NCBI GenBank assembly: GCA_016208105.1
Contig: JACQYS010000019.1
Location: forward strand, 326,494 to 390,493
Source of the DNA: Desulfovibrio sp.
GTDB lineage: Bacteria; Desulfobacterota; Desulfovibrionia; Desulfovibrionales; Desulfovibrionaceae
Length of the DNA stretch: 64,000 nucleotides
Reading direction: 5' to 3'
The notes below the pieces were generated by a model, which worked only from the letters and a program-made list of their open reading frames with translations, was not told the origin of the DNA and did not search any database. Positions 42,205 through 51,959 of the stretch are shown here, piece after piece. Both the position numbers and the translations under genes were made by a program. Numbering within the stretch: the first letter of the stretch is position 1; the number at the start of each line of letters is the position of its first letter.

Positions 42205-43221
42205 ATGACACTCTCCCTGACTATTACAGGGCGCAGGTGCGACCTCGCACTGCACCCGGTTTCGGCAAAGACCGTGGAACGAATTCAGGCATTGGGCCGC
42301 AAGTTTTACACGAAGAAGTATATTCATTGGTGGCGCAGCGGAAACACCAGCACCTGCGGCATGAAGTTCGACGACGAATGCGTCATAAAGGTCGAACTCG
42401 ACGGCAAGAACATCCCCTTAGACACTTCGGCCATCCCGGAGTCCGCCGTCCTCTTACGCCGTCGACACTACCTGGAGAGCAATGCAAGGTACCTGGCGCT
42501 TCTGGGTTATGACGACGAGTACTGCCACATGGTCTGGACCTGGAACAACGTCGAGAACTTCGATCCCGCCAAGTTCGATTTCTTCGTCCATCGTTGGGAC
42601 CGCATCCTGGGAACCAAGGATTTTCTGATCCTCGATGATGTCCGCTATGGCGAGGCCTTTGCCGACGAGCAGGATTGGGGCGGAAGTTGCGGTTTCAGCC
42701 TGGTCGATCCCAGAATCATCGACCTCGACGAAGTTCGCCGGGAACTCGGCATCACCGCTCCCACTCCGGCAGCGGCCAAGAAGCCTGCGAAAAAGCCCGT
42801 GCCTTTAAAGACGCCAGAACCCGAGGTTCAACCCGATGTGGTTGCGGCAGCAGTAAACTCCCCCACTCCGGCCTGCGACGTCGGCACCGCACCGCTCACA
42901 ATAGCTGTGTCCAACCCCAATGCGGTGGGCCTGCATGGATGCACCACGTGCAAGCAGTCCATCCGCGTTGAGTTGCGCATTAAGGACGACGTGATTGAAG
43001 AGGCCGGAGGAGTGGCCGCTGGCTGCGACTATAGCAAGCAGTGCCTTGCCGCCCTTACATCCTTGATAAACGGCAAGTCCGTGTACGACTGCTACACCCT
43101 GAGCAACGAGGATCTTCGTCCCCGCCTGCCGAAGGTGTACCCGAAGCTCGACTGCGACACCTTCACTGTAGGCGCTCTGAAGATAGCCCTGCGCGACTGG
43201 GAAAAGAGATCCGCTGCGTAA
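42205..43221 (+). CDS. Protein with unknown N-terminal domain and NifU-like C-terminal domain
   Basis: A 338-residue protein. Residues about 1-190 are a soluble domain I do not recognise, rich in Trp and Tyr (KKYIHWWRSGNTSTCGMKF, YDDEYCHMVWTWNNVENFD). A Pro/Ala/Lys-rich linker (about 190-225) leads to a domain of about 95 residues like the NifU N-terminal scaffold or related Cys-rich proteins: RVELRIKDDVIEEAGGVAAG-CDYSKQCLAAL, SVYDCYTL and KLDCDTFTVGALKIAL, three Cys at scaffold-like spacing. It may bind an iron-sulfur cluster or other metal. The start has GAGGAGGAAGG. A terminator follows after about 140 bases. It is divergent from a sigma-54 activator with a Cys-rich PAS domain. Confidence 0.6.
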   Translation: MTLSLTITGRRCDLALHPVSAKTVERIQALGRKFYTKKYIHWWRSGNTSTCGMKFDDECVIKVELDGKNIPLDTSAIPESAVLLRRRHYLESNARYLALLGYDDEYCHMVWTWNNVENFDPAKFDFFVHRWDRILGTKDFLILDDVRYGEAFADEQDWGGSCGFSLVDPRIIDLDEVRRELGITAPTPAAAKKPAKKPVPLKTPEPEVQPDVVAAAVNSPTPACDVGTAPLTIAVSNPNAVGLHGCTTCKQSIRVELRIKDDVIEEAGGVAAGCDYSKQCLAALTSLINGKSVYDCYTLSNEDLRPRLPKVYPKLDCDTFTVGALKIALRDWEKRSAA

Positions 43222-43305
43222 CGCACTCTCGTACGAACTGGGCGTCTGCCGTTAAGGCGGGCGCCCGGGAGGTTTCGACCGTAATGTGATCATATGCCTG
43301 CCACT

Positions 43306-43351
43306 CCTCCGGAAAGCACGCCCCACCCCACCCACCTGTACTTTCCGGAGG
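43306..43351. repeat. Inverted repeat of 11-bp arms
   Basis: CCTCCGGAAAG (43306-43316) and CTTTCCGGAGG (43341-43351) are perfect inverted copies separated by 24 C/A-rich bases. It lies just before the terminator, so the NifU-like transcript would end in two stacked hairpins. Confidence 0.6.
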
Positions 43352-43363
43352 TTCCACGCGCTG

Positions 43364-43399
43364 GCCCCGGGCGGTCCCTCCCGCCCGGGGCTCTCTTTT
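43364..43399 (+). terminator. Terminator downstream of NifU-like gene
   Basis: An 11-bp GC-only stem (GCCCCGGGCGG / CCGCCCGGGGC, loop TCCCTC) followed by TCTCTTTTTT. Confidence 0.85.
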
Positions 43400-43567
43400 T
43401 TGCTCAAGACTGATCTGGTTCGGGATTACGCCCGCAAGCCGTCGGTGCATATCCGTTCTGGACTGCACTGTATTTCACCAGGCGGGCACGGGTGTCTCTT
43501 TCTATCTCGAGTGGCTGGGGTGGCAGAACAGAGGAAGAGGACGTGGAAGACTGAGTGCTGAAAACGT

Positions 43568-44020
43568 TCAGGGGGCGCCGTGTTCTGTCAGGAAGCGGTC
43601 AAGCTGGTTGGCGAAGTTCTCGCGATCCCGGCGGCTGAGCGGTGGAGGACCGCCTGTGGTCACACCGCCGCTTCGAAGCTCATAGAGCAGATTGCGCATG
43701 GTCAGGCGCCCCTGGATGTTGTCCTTGGTGTAAAGCTCTCCTCTGGGATTAAGGGCGTGGGCATCCTTCTCGATGACCTTGGCGGCCAGCGGGATATCCG
43801 CGGTGATGACCAGGTCGCCGGCCTGGACAAGCTCGACAATGGCCTCATCCACTACGTCGAAGCCTTGCCCCACCCGGATGGTCTTGATGAAGTCCGACAG
43901 GGGAATCTGCAGATTCTTGTTGGCCACCAGGGTAAGACGCAGCTTTAGACGCAGGGAGGCCCTGAAGAGTATCTCCTTGATGGCATTGGGAAGCGCATCA
44001 GCGTCGACTAAGATTTCCAT
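43568..44020 (-). CDS. YaiI/YqxD family protein (DUF188)
   Basis: A 150-residue protein of the YaiI/YqxD family, a PIN-like/DUF188 group found in many bacteria. Marks: [20 protein letters not shown], then [40 protein letters not shown], and the C-terminal [20 protein letters not shown]. The conserved Asp residues (VDADA, TADIPLA) are consistent with a metal-dependent nuclease fold, but function has not been established for the family. The length is standard. The next gene upstream on the same strand is YwbE-like. Confidence 0.92.
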   Translation of the reverse strand: MEILVDADALPNAIKEILFRASLRLKLRLTLVANKNLQIPLSDFIKTIRVGQGFDVVDEAIVELVQAGDLVITADIPLAAKVIEKDAHALNPRGELYTKDNIQGRLTMRNLLYELRSGGVTTGGPPPLSRRDRENFANQLDRFLTEHGAP

Positions 44021-44065
44021 TTTCTATGATCACCTTGGCGAGTGGATTAAGTATTTTCTATGACG

Positions 44066-44269
44066 TCATCCCTGTCCGCCCGGGATATCCCGTACCCGCC
44101 CGACCTCCCCGCTTACGAGGCGGACCTTGATTCCCCGGGAATGAAACGGTGCTTTGGTCAGGATGTCCTTGACCACGCCTTCCGTTGTCTTTCCGGTCCG
44201 CTGGTCCTGCTTGAGTACAATCAGGACGCGTAGGCCCGGCTTGATGTCACTGCGGTTTGTTCCATTCAT
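44066..44269 (-). CDS. YwbE family protein
   Basis: A 67-residue protein of the YwbE family: SDIKPGLRVLIVLKQDQRTGK followed by TTEGVVKDILTKAPFHSRGI and KVRLVSGEVGRVRDI. The family is small, conserved and uncharacterised, with an SH3/KOW-like pattern that suggests RNA or protein binding. ATG 44269 has AGGAG upstream and gives exactly the family N-terminus; a much longer frame on this strand extends through the next gene on the opposite strand and is a shadow. Confidence 0.88.
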   Translation of the reverse strand: MNGTNRSDIKPGLRVLIVLKQDQRTGKTTEGVVKDILTKAPFHSRGIKVRLVSGEVGRVRDIPGGQG

Positions 44270-44413
44270 GGCAATACTCCTGCGGCAAGGAAGTGGCCTG
44301 CCCGATAGCTGGTCTGGGCCGAACACGTCAAACCGCATGGGTAACTCGAATCCAGGAGAGTGAACCCGTTCGGGTCGTTGACCTTTTCCCCTACATAAAG
44401 CACGGATTGTTCC

Positions 44414-46954
44414 GTGAACGTACGCCCCGGGCTTTTCCCCGCACCTTTGGCCACATTCATTTTCGTTTTTCTCACCGGTATGTCCGCCATGATGGACGAG
44501 GTGGTCTGGCAACGCTACCTGGCCAGGTTGCTGGGCGCTGACGCGGCTGCCACCGCAGTGGTGCTCGCGGTATTCCTTGGTGGCCTCTCCCTGGGCTACT
44601 GGGCCTTCGGGCGTGTTGCCCGCCGCATTGCCCGCCCGCTTCGTGTTTATGCTTTCGCCGAGGCCTTCATCGGAGTCTGGGGACTGATGTTTCCCTGGCT
44701 TTTTTCCTTCGTCGAGGCCGCGGCCACGGATTTCAACCTGGAACCGCCACTGGGGCTTGCCCTCCAGGGATTTGGGCTTGCGGCCGTCCTTATGGGACCT
44801 CCCACCATCTGCATGGGCGCGACTATTCCGCTTCTGACCCAGGCTCTGAGCAGCGATCTCGAATCCTCCGGACCGGTCCACGCCTCTCTCTACGGGATCA
44901 ACACAGCCGGGGCCTTCCTTGGTGCCGTGGCAGCCGGTTATCTGACGGTTCCAGAACTCGGGCTTCCGGGCAGCCTCAAGCTGGCCGCATCGCTCAACCT
45001 TATGGCCTCTTGCTGGTTCGCCTTCGCGCCAGTCTGCTCCCCAGCTCAAACGACCGTCCCGCCGCCTTTGCCTTCTCAGCAAGCGATTCCAGTCAGCCCG
45101 CATCTGGCGAAAGCATTGCTGGGGCTGGCTATGCTGAACGGCTTCCAAGCCATGGGGCTCGAAAACGTGTTGGTGCGTTTCGTGGCCTTGTCCTTTGGCG
45201 GTTCAGCCTATTCCTTCACCATGGTTGTTGGCGTTTTCGTGCTGTCCATCGCTGCGGGCGCGCTTTTGGCCGGTAAATATACCCGATGGGACATCAGGGC
45301 GATGTGGTCGAACCAACTCCTCATCGCGGCGCTGCTCTTACTTATCCACCCAACCCTGGACACGTGGCCCTATTGGGCCCATAGGCTGCGCCTGCTCTTC
45401 GCTCCCACTCCAGCCGGGTTCTGGGGTTTCCAGGCCGCCGGATTCGCCGCCCTGGCCCTGATAGCCGGGCTCCCGGCCATGCTTATCGGCGCCGCCGTCC
45501 CCTTGATCTTCAACCGCCTGCGCTCCGACCTGGCAACGGTTGGACGCTTAAGCGGCCGGATTTTGTGCGCCAACACCTTGGGTAACCTTTCGGGTAGTCT
45601 CGTGGCGGGGCTGCTGCTCCATCCATATTTGAACAATGGCCAGATCTTTCTTTTGTGCGCGGTACTGGCGCTGTTCGGAGCGTGGTTCGCGGCGGCCGAG
45701 CTTTCCCGGCTGACCAGATGGGCCACGGCCCTGGCAGCCCTGGCAGGCATCGCCCTGATCCCGGCCAACCCAGCGTTCGACCCTGAACGCTTCATGGTGG
45801 GCACGTTTCGCGTCCAGGTTCCTCTTCCCTACAGTGAACTGCCTCCACAGCAGTTCTACCGGGAGTTCCAGGACGGCGCCGAGGCTCTGTTCCTTGAGGA
45901 CGGACCGGAGGGCTCCGCCGCAGTGGCCCGCACGCCCAGACAAGCCTGGCACTCCGAGGCTCCTCTGGCTATTCTGGTGAATGGTAAGTCCGACTCCTCC
46001 ACTGTGGCCGATATGGCCACCTTGCGGCTTCTGGCCCACCTGCCCGCATTGCTCTCTCCCAGCCGGACCGAGACCCTGGTGATCGGCCTGGGCACCGGCG
46101 TCACCTCCGGTGAATTGGCCCTCTACCCGGACGTGGCCAGCATCGACACGGCGGAAATTTCTTCATCCGTCATCAAGGCACTGCCATTGTTCGGAGTGTT
46201 TACCGGAGCGGTGCACCAGGACGCGAGATTCAATGTGATCCAAGGCGACGCCTTTCGCATCCTGGCCAGGTCTCACAAACACTGGAACCTGATCGTCTCA
46301 GAACCCAGCAACCCCTGGGTGCTTGGCGTCGATGCGCTCTTTTCCAGGGAATTCTATCGATTGGCCCGGCGTCATCTGGCTGAAGATGGACTGTTCGTCC
46401 AGTGGATCCACATACACGACGCCTCAGAGGCTGTGCTCGGAATCGTCCTGCGGACATTGCGCTCCGAATTCCCCCACATTCGCCTGTTTATGAGCCAAGC
46501 CAACGACCTCATTGTCCTGGCCTCAATCCAAGACTTTGCTGCCTCTCACCTTGACGGCGCAGCCAGAACGCTGGCCGCGAACCCCTTGGTGGCCGGATCT
46601 CTTGAGCAGATCGGATTGCATTCGATCGAAAGCCTGCTTGCCCGTGAAATCACTCCACCTTCGCTCCCCGGGGTGGTTCAGACCCTGGACAAGCCCCTGC
46701 TGCATTATCTGGCTGGGAAGAGTTACTTCATGGGTGATCGTGTATCCCAACGTCTTCTTCTTTCCGGAGAGGGCGATGACGCCAGCACGAGGAGCTTGCT
46801 TGAACAGCGGGTGCGGCACCGGTCTGAAGGTCCATTAGGGCGCCGGGAAGCCGAGGCTATCAGGAACTCGGCCATGGACCGCAGGGGGGAGGAGGCTGTT
46901 CCTCTTCCTCTGCACGAAGGGCTCGGGAATAAGCTCAACCGGTTGGCACAGTGA
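44414..46954 (+). CDS. Membrane-bound spermidine synthase-like protein
   Basis: An 846-residue fusion. Residues about 1-430 form a dozen membrane helices of the MFS-like/spermidine synthase membrane type (FIFVFLTGMSAMMDEVVWQ, GGLSLGYWAFGRVARR, GATIPLLTQAL, YGINTAGAFLGAVAAGYL). The soluble C-terminal part is a spermidine-synthase-type SAM-fold domain: ETLVIGLGTGVTSGELALY, VASIDTAEISSSVIKAL, the PSNPW motif (SEPSNPWVLGVDALFSREFY) and GLFVQWIHIHD. In such fusions the catalytic Asp of true spermidine synthases is often not conserved, so polyamine synthesis is not certain. The start is GTG 44414. A bidirectional terminator follows. Confidence 0.85.
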   Translation: MNVRPGLFPAPLATFIFVFLTGMSAMMDEVVWQRYLARLLGADAAATAVVLAVFLGGLSLGYWAFGRVARRIARPLRVYAFAEAFIGVWGLMFPWLFSFVEAAATDFNLEPPLGLALQGFGLAAVLMGPPTICMGATIPLLTQALSSDLESSGPVHASLYGINTAGAFLGAVAAGYLTVPELGLPGSLKLAASLNLMASCWFAFAPVCSPAQTTVPPPLPSQQAIPVSPHLAKALLGLAMLNGFQAMGLENVLVRFVALSFGGSAYSFTMVVGVFVLSIAAGALLAGKYTRWDIRAMWSNQLLIAALLLLIHPTLDTWPYWAHRLRLLFAPTPAGFWGFQAAGFAALALIAGLPAMLIGAAVPLIFNRLRSDLATVGRLSGRILCANTLGNLSGSLVAGLLLHPYLNNGQIFLLCAVLALFGAWFAAAELSRLTRWATALAALAGIALIPANPAFDPERFMVGTFRVQVPLPYSELPPQQFYREFQDGAEALFLEDGPEGSAAVARTPRQAWHSEAPLAILVNGKSDSSTVADMATLRLLAHLPALLSPSRTETLVIGLGTGVTSGELALYPDVASIDTAEISSSVIKALPLFGVFTGAVHQDARFNVIQGDAFRILARSHKHWNLIVSEPSNPWVLGVDALFSREFYRLARRHLAEDGLFVQWIHIHDASEAVLGIVLRTLRSEFPHIRLFMSQANDLIVLASIQDFAASHLDGAARTLAANPLVAGSLEQIGLHSIESLLAREITPPSLPGVVQTLDKPLLHYLAGKSYFMGDRVSQRLLLSGEGDDASTRSLLEQRVRHRSEGPLGRREAEAIRNSAMDRRGEEAVPLPLHEGLGNKLNRLAQ

Positions 46955-47086
46955 AGCGGTACGGACGCGACGACCAAAATCTCTCGCGTCTCTGGCCTTG
47001 CACCGCGTGCAATGAAGATTTTCGCGATGATGCGTATGCGCCCCACCCGGACATGACGTGAGTCCGCACGGAAGATAGGAACACGT

Positions 47087-47127
47087 AAAGAGGCCCTGGC
47101 CGAAATCCTCGGTCAGGGCCTCTTTTT
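47087..47127. terminator. Bidirectional terminator
   Basis: A 12-bp perfect stem (AAAGAGGCCCTG / CAGGGCCTCTTT) extended inward by seven more pairs with one G-T, followed by TTT on the plus strand and A-rich before it. It ends the spermidine-synthase-like gene and the tRNA-Ser gene that converge here. Confidence 0.85.
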
Positions 47128-47138
47128 GAAAGCGCAGT

Positions 47139-47232
<94 letters not shown>

Positions 47233-47242
47233 GCGAACCGGA

Positions 47243-47271
47243 CACATATCCATCCGCACTTTTCCGGTCAA
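47243..47271 (-). promoter_or_regulatory. Sigma-70-type promoter of tRNA-Ser
   Basis: On the minus strand TTGACC, 17-base spacer, TATGTG, then about 10 bases to the tRNA 5' end. Position and spacing are ideal; the -10 box has two mismatches. Confidence 0.65.
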
Positions 47272-47352
47272 GAACGAATGTGCGCCTTTGACACCACGCC
47301 CGCCCCCCGCTACATTCCACGGATTCAAACACTTGAGAAGGAGCCGTTCGCG

Positions 47353-48531
47353 ATGCACAAGTTCGCGCGCATGGAGCGCCTGCCTCCCTACGTTTTCGCC
47401 GTGGTCACTGAGCTGAAGATGCAGATGCGCCGCCAAGGCGTGGACATCGTCGACCTCGGCATGGGCAATCCCGACATCCCAACGCCCAAGCACATCGTGG
47501 ACAAGCTCATCGAGGCATCCCAGAAGGGCGTCAACCACCGCTACTCAGCATCCAAGGGCATCCCCGGGCTTCGCCTGGCCATGGCCAACTGGTACCTGCG
47601 CCGCTTCGGCGTGGAGCTTGACGCGGACTCCGAAGTGGTGGTCACCATGGGCGCCAAAGAGGGCCTTGCCCACCTGGCTCTGGTGATGCTCCAGCCCGGC
47701 GACGTCGTCTTCGCCACGGACCCGGCCTATCCTATTCACCCTTACGCCTCGGTGATCTCCGGTGCAGACGTGCGCCGTATTCCGCTTGGCAAAGGGCGTG
47801 ACTTCTTCGACGATCTGCTCACAGCCACCAAGCAGACATGGCCCCAGCCGAAGCTGCTCATCATAAGCTATCCGCAGAACCCCACCGCCGAAGTGGTGGA
47901 CGTCGACTTCTTCGACAAGATCGTGGCCTTCTGCAAAGAGCACAACATGCTCGTTATCCACGACTTCGCCTACGCCGACCTCTGCTTCGACGGCTACAAG
48001 GCCCCGAGCTTCCTCCAGGCCAAAGGCGCCAAGGATGTGGGCGTGGAGTTCTTCAGCCTGTCCAAGAGCTATTCCATGGCCGGCTGGCGCGTGGGCTTTT
48101 GCTGCGGCAACAAGGACATGGTCTACGCCCTGACCCGCATCAAAAGCTACCTGGACTACGGCATCTTCCAGCCCATCCAGATCGCGGCCGCCGTGGCCCT
48201 GAACGGCCCGCAGGACTGCGTCCAGGAGATCTGCGACGTCTACAAGGACCGCCGGGACGCCCTTATCGAGGGTCTGCACCGGGCCGGATGGGACGTCCCC
48301 CCGCCCAAGGCCACCATGTTCGTCTGGGCCCAGATTCCCGAAGAGTTTCGCAAGATGGGCTCGGTTGAGTTCTCCAAGATGCTTCTGAGGGAAGGGCACG
48401 TGGCCGTATCCCCGGGCCTGGGCTTCGGCCACTTCGGTGACGACCACGTCCGTTTCGCCCTGGTGGAGAACCGCCACCGCATCAATCAGGCTGTGCGCGG
48501 CATCAAAAAGGCCCTTTCGGGGGGCGCGTGA
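47353..48531 (+). CDS. Class I aminotransferase (AlaA/AspC-like)
   Basis: A 392-residue PLP enzyme of fold type I. Visible: [16 protein letters not shown], the cofactor Gly motif [47 protein letters not shown] with the pyridine-N Asp region [16 protein letters not shown], the Schiff-base Lys in [17 protein letters not shown] (about 236) and the substrate-carboxylate Arg in HVRFALVEN. Substrate is likely alanine, aspartate or methionine/homoserine-related; linkage with homoserine dehydrogenase, which overlaps by GTGA, points to aspartate-family amino acids. ATG 47353 follows AAGGAG by 9 bases. The frame is open far upstream through the tRNA gene, which cannot be coding. Confidence 0.88.
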   Translation: MHKFARMERLPPYVFAVVTELKMQMRRQGVDIVDLGMGNPDIPTPKHIVDKLIEASQKGVNHRYSASKGIPGLRLAMANWYLRRFGVELDADSEVVVTMGAKEGLAHLALVMLQPGDVVFATDPAYPIHPYASVISGADVRRIPLGKGRDFFDDLLTATKQTWPQPKLLIISYPQNPTAEVVDVDFFDKIVAFCKEHNMLVIHDFAYADLCFDGYKAPSFLQAKGAKDVGVEFFSLSKSYSMAGWRVGFCCGNKDMVYALTRIKSYLDYGIFQPIQIAAAVALNGPQDCVQEICDVYKDRRDALIEGLHRAGWDVPPPKATMFVWAQIPEEFRKMGSVEFSKMLLREGHVAVSPGLGFGHFGDDHVRFALVENRHRINQAVRGIKKALSGGA

Positions 48532-49829
48532 GTCCCGCCCCCGTCCGCCTGGGCCTGGCCGGTTTCGGCACTGTGGGCCAGGGCCTGGCCTCCATCCTGG
48601 CCGAAAGCGGCGACTGGGTCGAACGCCGCCTGGGCAGGCCCGTGGTCTTCTCGGCCGTGGCCGTGCGCGACCCGGCAAAAAAACGCCCGGTCCCGGTACC
48701 TGCCGGGGCTCGTCTCGTAAGCGCTCCACTTGAGCTGGCCACTGCCGAGGATGTGGACATCGTGGTGGAGCTCATGGGGGGCTTGAACGCCGCCTACGAG
48801 CTCATCCGCCTGGCCCTCGCCTCGGGCAAGCACGTGGTCACGGCCAACAAGCACCTGCTGGCCGAAAAGGGCGAGGAACTCTTCGCCCTGGCCGCCCAGA
48901 AGGGAGTTGGCCTTTACTACGAGGCCAGCGTCTGCGGCGGCATCCCCATCGTCCAGACGCTCAAGGAATCCCTGGCAGGCAATCACATTCTGGCCGTCAC
49001 CGGGATTCTCAACGGCACGTCGAACTTTATTCTTTCGCGCATGACCCGAAAGGGCCTCTCCTACGAGGACGCCCTCAAGAAAGCGCAGAAGAAGGGATTC
49101 GCCGAGGCCGACCCCACCCTGGACGTGGAAGGGCTCGACGCCGCCCACAAGCTCATCCTGCTCATCCGGCTGGCCTACGGGCAGGGCTATCCCTTGAGCG
49201 CATTGCCCGTCACCGGGATCACCCGGGTGACGCCCCTGGACATCGCCTATGCCCGGGAGTTCGGTTGCGAGGTGAAGCTCATCGGCCAGGCCAAGCTGGT
49301 GGATGGCAAAATAATGGCCGCGGTGCACCCCATGCTTTTGTCCAAGACCTATCTGCTGGCCCAGGTGCACGGCGCCTTCAACGCGGTGCGTGTGGTCGGC
49401 GACGCAGTGGGCGCGGTGATGCTCTATGGCCAGGGCGCGGGCGGCCGACCAACGGGCAGCGCGGTGCTGGCGGACATCATGGATCTGGCCCGCGACGGCT
49501 CAGCGCCCAACAACACCGGTTTCCCGGAAAAGATTCTCCCTCCGGCAAGGCTTCTTCCCGCTGACGAGGAAGTGAGCCGCAGGTACTTCCGCTTCACCGT
49601 GGAGGACAAACCCGGCGTGCTGGCCGCCATCGCCAAGGTTCTCGGCGACGCGGGCATTTCCATTTACCAGGTGGTGCAGAAGGTTGACCCTGACGCCCAG
49701 GACGAGTCCATCGTGCCCATCGTGTTCATGACTCATCAGGCCCGCCAGCGTGACGTGAAGGCGGCCCTGGAGAAGATCAGAGCCTTCCCGTTCGTGAAGG
49801 CCGAGCCCATGCACTTGAGGGTTTTGTAG
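48528..49829 (+). CDS. hom: Homoserine dehydrogenase with ACT domain
   Basis: A 433-residue NAD(P)-dependent enzyme converting aspartate semialdehyde to homoserine, at the branch to threonine and methionine. The dinucleotide motif is [17 protein letters not shown], the catalytic region has [20 protein letters not shown] then [14 protein letters not shown] and the Lys/Asp-containing [20 protein letters not shown]. The C-terminal 80 residues form an ACT regulatory domain ([20 protein letters not shown]), so feedback by an amino acid such as threonine is expected. The GTG start overlaps the aminotransferase stop by four bases. Confidence 0.96.
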   Translation: MSPAPVRLGLAGFGTVGQGLASILAESGDWVERRLGRPVVFSAVAVRDPAKKRPVPVPAGARLVSAPLELATAEDVDIVVELMGGLNAAYELIRLALASGKHVVTANKHLLAEKGEELFALAAQKGVGLYYEASVCGGIPIVQTLKESLAGNHILAVTGILNGTSNFILSRMTRKGLSYEDALKKAQKKGFAEADPTLDVEGLDAAHKLILLIRLAYGQGYPLSALPVTGITRVTPLDIAYAREFGCEVKLIGQAKLVDGKIMAAVHPMLLSKTYLLAQVHGAFNAVRVVGDAVGAVMLYGQGAGGRPTGSAVLADIMDLARDGSAPNNTGFPEKILPPARLLPADEEVSRRYFRFTVEDKPGVLAAIAKVLGDAGISIYQVVQKVDPDAQDESIVPIVFMTHQARQRDVKAALEKIRAFPFVKAEPMHLRVL

Positions 49830-49901
49830 AGAGCACAATTCAAGATCGACGCATCTACTGACAGGACGCCAGAATAGCGACCGTTGTTGATTCTGAATTT
49901 C

Positions 49902-49935
49902 AGGGGTTAGATCTGCGATCTAACCCCTTTCCGTT
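49902..49935 (+). terminator. Terminator of aminotransferase-hom operon
   Basis: A perfect 12-bp stem (AGGGGTTAGATC / GATCTAACCCCT, loop TGC) followed by a T-containing tail. Confidence 0.82.
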
Positions 49936-50091
49936 TGCTGGCCGAAGTTTAAAAATGATTGATCACCGGCCGGTGATGCGCAATGGCCATGTCCTCATGG
50001 GGATTATCAGGGACATCGCTCGAACTTCACCTCACAATGATTATTACGACGCTGGAAGGTTGGGGCACAATCTCAACCCCACCTTACAGGA

Positions 50092-50235
50092 TCATTCCTC
50101 TACGGACTGCTCCTGCTCTTCTTCTGGAGGGGCGTTTTTTTTCTCCAGCTTGCGCTGAAGCTTTTCTTCCTTCTTCTTGTTCTTGGCCGCCTCTTTAGCT
50201 CGTTTTTCAAAAGAATAATTAGGTTTTTTAGCCAT
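50092..50235 (-). CDS. Small charged protein MAKKPNYSFEKR type
   Basis: A 47-residue protein starting MAKKPNYSFEKRAKEAAKNK and going on with KKKEEKLQRKLEKKN, ending in an acidic tail PPEEEQEQSVEE. This opening is widely conserved in short proteobacterial proteins of unknown function. The centre is one highly charged helix. The sequence before ATG 50235 contains AAGGACG, a usable ribosome-binding site. It lies alone between the hom terminator and purT, on the opposite strand. A role in nucleic-acid binding is possible from the Lys content but only a guess. Confidence 0.7.
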   Translation of the reverse strand: MAKKPNYSFEKRAKEAAKNKKKEEKLQRKLEKKNAPPEEEQEQSVEE

Positions 50236-50620
50236 GGATCGTCCTTGTTGGAAGTAAGAGGAATATTCTGCCTTTACGCAACTGGACGAGCCAGAGTCAC
50301 GTTGGCATCAATAGAACTTTTCGAAACCATTATCTCAATACCCACTCAACAATGCCGCACTATACGGTTTGCTCGTCGTCATCATGACCGGCAAGGGCTC
50401 CTCATACGCGAGGTCTCTCTCTTGTTGCTTCGAGTATGAAGGAAGGATGGGCTGGTATCAAGGGGTGTTCATTAACTGGCCTTCCATTTTCCTGCCGGGA
50501 CCCAATGTTCATTTGGTCCAGAGAAGGGGCATCCCCCGCGCGCCCCTAAAAACTGGTTGTTCATACAGCTTCTTCCCTGTAATTTTCTGCGCTCAATCTT
50601 GTCCTGCCAAGGAGATTTCC
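50236..50620. other. Intergenic region before purT
   Basis: No gene is seen in 385 bases; a frame from 50369 into purT does not look coding before 50621. Presumed to hold the purT promoter. Confidence 0.3.
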
Positions 50621-51802
50621 ATGACGACTATCGGCACGCCCCTCACCTCGTCCGCAACCAAGCTCCTGTTGCTCGGTTCCGGCGAACTCGGCAAGGAAGT
50701 GGCCATCGAGGCCCAACGTCTGGGTGTCGAAGTCATCGCTGTGGACCGCTATCCCAATGCTCCGGCCATGCAGGTCGCTCATCGCTCTCATGTTGTGAGC
50801 ATGTTGGACGCCGCCGCCCTGCGCCGCATTATCGAAGAGGAGAAGCCTGATTTCGTTGTGCCGGAGATTGAAGCCATCGCCACCGAGGAATTGCTGGCTC
50901 TCGAGGCCGAAGGAGTAACAGTGGTCCCGACGGCCAGGGCCGCCCGGCTGACAATGGACCGAGAGGGCATTCGCCGCTTGGCTGCCGAAGAGCTGAACCT
51001 TAAGACCTCCCCCTACCGTTTTGCCGATGCGAAGGATGATTTTCTGGCCGCCTGCCAGGCCGTGGGCTTTCCCTGCGTGATCAAGCCGGTCATGTCGTCT
51101 TCGGGCAAGGGCCAAAGCGTGGCCAGGAGCCTGGCCGACGCTGAAGCATCGTGGGAATACGCCCAGACAGCCGGACGCGCCGGAGCCGGGCGGGTCATCG
51201 TGGAAGGGTTCGTGGAGTTCGATTATGAAATCACGCTTCTAACCGTTCGGCACGCCGGGGGCACGAGCTTTTGCCCCCCCATCGGCCATCGGCAGGAGAA
51301 AGGGGACTACCGGGAGTCCTGGCAGCCCCACCCCATGAGCGAAAGAGCTCTGGCCGAGGCCCAGAGAATGGCGGAAACAGTCACCGCCGCCTTGGGCGGA
51401 CGCGGCATCTTCGGCGTGGAGCTGTTCGTAAAGGGCGACCAGGTGATCTTCTCGGAGGTCTCACCCCGTCCCCACGACACGGGCATGGTCACCCTCATTT
51501 CCCAGGATCTGTCCGAATTCGCCCTGCATGTGCGGGCCATTCTCGGCCTGCCTATCCCGGCCATACGCCAATACGGACCAGCCGCTTCCCGCGTTATCCT
51601 GGCCGAGGGAGACTCGACCGCCCCCAGCTATGAGATTGCCCCGGAAGCTCTCTCCGAGCCGGACACGGCCATCCGGCTCTTTGGTAAACCAGAAATTCAC
51701 GGCATGCGTCGCATGGGCGTGGCCCTGGCTTTGGGCAAGGACGTGGACGACGCCAAAAGCAAAGCCATCCGCTCAGCTTCGATGGTCCAGGTCCGGCTGT
51801 AA
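50621..51802 (+). CDS. purT: Formate-dependent phosphoribosylglycinamide formyltransferase
   Basis: A 393-residue ATP-grasp enzyme of purine synthesis that uses formate and ATP to formylate GAR. Family motifs: [73 protein letters not shown] and the ATP-grasp catalytic [26 protein letters not shown]. Length matches PurT. Formate use fits an anaerobe producing formate. AAGGAG precedes ATG 50621. It is the last intact housekeeping gene before the decayed region. Confidence 0.96.
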   Translation: MTTIGTPLTSSATKLLLLGSGELGKEVAIEAQRLGVEVIAVDRYPNAPAMQVAHRSHVVSMLDAAALRRIIEEEKPDFVVPEIEAIATEELLALEAEGVTVVPTARAARLTMDREGIRRLAAEELNLKTSPYRFADAKDDFLAACQAVGFPCVIKPVMSSSGKGQSVARSLADAEASWEYAQTAGRAGAGRVIVEGFVEFDYEITLLTVRHAGGTSFCPPIGHRQEKGDYRESWQPHPMSERALAEAQRMAETVTAALGGRGIFGVELFVKGDQVIFSEVSPRPHDTGMVTLISQDLSEFALHVRAILGLPIPAIRQYGPAASRVILAEGDSTAPSYEIAPEALSEPDTAIRLFGKPEIHGMRRMGVALALGKDVDDAKSKAIRSASMVQVRL

Positions 51803-51838
51803 TCCATTACTCGGGCGAGGTTTAATCCTCTTGAAAAA

Positions 51839-51875
51839 ATGTTCTCCGTGTATGTCGATCATGCGCGGAGAACAT
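51839..51875. terminator. Hairpin after purT
   Basis: ATGTTCTCCG / CGGAGAACAT is a perfect 10-bp inverted repeat with a 17-base loop. A T run is on the minus-strand side (A run at 51834-51839), so it would better stop leftward transcripts. Confidence 0.5.
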
Positions 51876-51959
51876 ACTCGTTAGCCAAGATGAAGTATTG
51901 CCAATTCTCTCCAAGCAACTAAACACGATTAAGCGGCCTCCGATGATAGGGCTTTTGAC

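Larger units (their letters stand above)
43222..43567. other. Intergenic region with two hairpins
   Basis: No gene is convincing in 346 bases; it holds the long inverted repeat at 43306 and the terminator at 43364 (separate entries). Confidence 0.4.

Noticed and set aside
44270-45148. An upstream extension of the YwbE gene on the minus strand, up to 360 codons
   Set aside because: The extension overlaps the opposite-strand spermidine-synthase-like gene and has a shadow composition; the family is only about 65 residues and has a good ribosome-binding site at 44269.
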